Source: an uncultured Sutterella sp. (GTDB lineage Bacteria; Pseudomonadota; Gammaproteobacteria; Burkholderiales; Burkholderiaceae_F). From it: a stretch of 7,553 nt of DNA. The position numbers and the translations under genes are program-made. The stretch covers positions 1 to 7,553 of the forward strand of contig CAJKCQ010000087.1 of assembly GCA_905198475.1 (NCBI GenBank), written 5' to 3'. Of this stretch, positions 5,917 through 7,553 are shown one piece after another (positions within the stretch are counted from its first letter, which is position 1; each line of letters begins with the position of its first letter). The notes under the pieces were generated by a model. It was given only the letters and a program-made list of their open reading frames with translations, was not told the origin of the DNA and made no database searches.

Positions 5917-7395
5917 ATGGCTGAAAACCATCCCAAGCGCCGCGCCTTCGCGATGCAAAAGCCCCGCCGCACTGAACGCGCCGAGCCGGGCAGAAGGCGC
6001 ACCGAGCGTCAGATCGCCGCCACGAAGCGCCAGAACGCCGAGCGCGCCGCCCACGGCTGCGCCAAGCAGAGCGGCCCGAAGACGCCCGAAAGCCGCATGG
6101 CGCCGCGCGCGCCCGGCCGCGTGCGCATCACCTCGCTCATCGTCGACGAGCTCGCCCGGGCGCTCAGGGTGATCCTGCGCTTCGACGGCCCCGCCGACGT
6201 TCTCATGAAGCTCTTCTTCAAGAGCAATCCGCAGCTCGGCATGCGCGACCGCGGCCTCATCGCCGAAGGGATCTACGAGGCGTTGCGCCGCTACGGGACG
6301 CTGCGCGCCGCGATGCGCCCGGTGCACCCGGACCGCGCGCCGAAGCTCGCCGCCCTCGCCGTGCTCGCGCGCCAACACGGGATCGACGCGATTTCGCCCA
6401 CGGCGATCGGCTCCGAAGAAGGCCCCTTGAAGAACGTCCTTGCCTTCGACGTCTCGAAGGCTCCCGCGCACGTGCAGGCCGAGCTCCCGCAGTGGATGTA
6501 CGACCTCATCACGGCGCAGTACCCCGACGCGGCGGACCTCTGCCGCTCGATGACCGAGGGCGCGCCCCTCGACCTCCGTGTGAATCTCCTGAAGACGAAC
6601 CGCGACGAGGTCTTGGCCGAACTCGCGAAGAACGGCGTCGAGGCGCACCCGACGCCGCTCTCGCCCGACGGCGTGCGGCTGCCGACGAAGCCCGGCCTCA
6701 CGCGCTGGCCGATCTACCAGGACGGCCTCGTGGACGTGCAGGATGAAGGCAGCCAGCTCATCGCCCGCCTCCTCACGCCGCGCCGCCGCGAGATGATCTG
6801 CGACTTCTGCGCGGGCGCGGGCGGCAAGACCCTGGCCCTCGGTGCGCTGATGCGCTCCACCGGGAGCCTCTACGCCTTCGACGTGAATGAGAAGCGCCTC
6901 GCGGGCCTCGCTCCGCGCATGCGCCGCGCCGGCCTCACGAACGTCCATCCGGTCGCGATCAAGAGCGAGCAGGATCCGCGCGTGCGGCGCCTCGCCGGGA
7001 AGTTCGACCGCGTGCTCGTGGACGCCCCGTGCACCGGGACGGGCACGCTGCGGCGCAACCCCGACCTCAAGTGGCGCCTCTCGCCCGAGGAGTTGGAGCG
7101 CATCAACGCGATCCAGAAGAGCGTGCTCAACCACGCCTCGAAGCTCGTGAAGAAGGGCGGGCGCCTGGTCTACGCGACCTGCTCGCTCCTCGAGCGCGAG
7201 AACCAGGACGTCGTGAACGGGTTTCTCGCCGACCATCCCGGCTGGCGGCTCGTTCCCGTCGCCGAGGTCTTCGAGCAGCAGGGGATTCACTTCGCCCCGG
7301 GCCAGCTCGAGCGCTTCGAGGGCTTCATGCAGCTCCTCCCCCACGTGAACAACACCGACGGCTTCTTCGCCGCGGTGCTGCAGCGCGACGAATAA
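5917..7395 (+). CDS. RsmB/NOP-family SAM-dependent RNA (cytosine-5) methyltransferase
   Basis: A 492-residue class I methyltransferase of the Nol1/Nop2/Sun family, expected to methylate C5 of a cytosine in rRNA or tRNA. The SAM-binding motif I is DFCAGAGGKT (296-305), with the ribose-binding acidic residue in FDVN (D322). Motif IV is DAPCTGTGTLRRNPDLKW (369-386, C372) and motif VI is ATCSLLERENQ (420-430). By family knowledge C422 is the nucleophile and C372 assists release. Residues from about 70 to 180 resemble the N-terminal helical region of the family. Residues 1-68 are an extra basic, low-complexity tail with 19 Lys/Arg, including RRTER twice (17-21, 27-31). E. coli RsmB has 429 residues. 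I leave the symbol blank because Burkholderiales, as I recall, carry another copy near fmt that is the likelier true RsmB. Its RNA target cannot be told from sequence. Confidence 0.92.
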   Translation: MAENHPKRRAFAMQKPRRTERAEPGRRRTERQIAATKRQNAERAAHGCAKQSGPKTPESRMAPRAPGRVRITSLIVDELARALRVILRFDGPADVLMKLFFKSNPQLGMRDRGLIAEGIYEALRRYGTLRAAMRPVHPDRAPKLAALAVLARQHGIDAISPTAIGSEEGPLKNVLAFDVSKAPAHVQAELPQWMYDLITAQYPDAADLCRSMTEGAPLDLRVNLLKTNRDEVLAELAKNGVEAHPTPLSPDGVRLPTKPGLTRWPIYQDGLVDVQDEGSQLIARLLTPRRREMICDFCAGAGGKTLALGALMRSTGSLYAFDVNEKRLAGLAPRMRRAGLTNVHPVAIKSEQDPRVRRLAGKFDRVLVDAPCTGTGTLRRNPDLKWRLSPEELERINAIQKSVLNHASKLVKKGGRLVYATCSLLERENQDVVNGFLADHPGWRLVPVAEVFEQQGIHFAPGQLERFEGFMQLLPHVNNTDGFFAAVLQRDE

Positions 7396-7425
7396 GCCCT
7401 ACGGGCGTCTGCGGGCGCCCGAGGC

Positions 7426-7486
7426 AAAGAAAAGGCGGCGCTTCGGCCTTCCCTCGGGGAGTCTCGAAGGCGCCGCCTTCGTTTTT
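7426..7486 (+). terminator. Strong, probably bidirectional intrinsic terminator
   Basis: AAGGCGGCG (7432-7440) pairs with CGCCGCCTT (7471-7479), and after one bulged G the stem continues with CTTCG (7441-7445) against CGAAG (7465-7469). A T5 run follows at 7482-7486. On the minus strand the same stem is followed by TTTTCTTT (7433-7426), so it can also stop transcripts arriving from the right. It lies about 30 bases past the methyltransferase stop; a small 6-pair hairpin (7402-7407 with 7416-7421) sits between. Confidence 0.88.
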
Positions 7487-7553
7487 CCAACCGGCGGGGC
7501 CGCGCGTTACCAAACCGAGCCGTAAAGCCCCGTCATTCATGGCGGGGGTATAA

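Noticed and set aside
5893..7344. 483-codon minus-strand open frame opposite the RNA methyltransferase
   Set aside because: It is again in exact antisense register with a certain gene, with no motif of its own and no ribosome site I could support.
7029..7553. 174-codon plus-strand frame running to the right edge
   Set aside because: It overlaps the methyltransferase gene in another frame and passes straight through the terminator, so it is a shadow frame.
7487..7553. Gene or promoter at the right edge (small hairpin 7528-7532 with 7543-7547, TATAA at the end)
   Set aside because: Too little sequence remains to judge; the terminal TATAA could be part of a promoter for a gene beyond the window, but no -35 element or reading frame supports it.

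Overview
The window is a housekeeping stretch from a GC-rich Gram-negative bacterium, most likely a betaproteobacterium of the order Burkholderiales. Three things suggest this: strong G/C bias at third codon positions; the gene order lspA-ileS-ribF facing away from purN and a Nol1/Nop2/Sun-family methyltransferase, an arrangement I recall from Burkholderiales; and sequence details such as GVASLGLRPTV in RibF and DFCAGAGGKT in the methyltransferase. A family-level placement, for example Sutterellaceae, is only a guess.

Layout. The left 60 bases are unusually AT-rich and contain no recognisable gene. Two inverted repeats follow; the second (127-170) is a good intrinsic terminator for the leftward operon. 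Reading leftward (minus strand), the operon is ribF (3836-4801), ileS (737-3604) and lspA (200-736). ribF has a perfect TATAAT -10 element 49 bases before its start codon. ileS follows after a 231-base spacer, and lspA starts immediately after the ileS stop codon. A 374-base gene-free divergent region (4802-5175) carries the ribF promoter, a duplicated leader sequence, a set of mutually exclusive hairpins, a possible purN promoter and a very C-rich purN leader. Reading rightward (plus strand), purN (5176-5826) is followed by a 492-residue RsmB/NOP-family RNA methyltransferase (5917-7395) and a strong terminator that looks bidirectional (7426-7486). The last 67 bases hold no gene I can support.

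How the genes fit together. RibF makes FMN and FAD, IleS charges tRNA-Ile, LspA removes signal peptides from lipoproteins in the inner membrane, PurN adds a formyl carbon in purine synthesis, and the last gene is expected to put a methyl group on cytosine C5 in RNA. They form a set of core metabolic and translation genes rather than a dedicated pathway.

I found no mobile-element gene, CRISPR array, defence system or clearly novel system. The parts worth a second look are non-coding: the divergent regulatory region, the leaders without Shine-Dalgarno sequences, the low-GC left edge, and the basic N-terminal extension of the methyltransferase.
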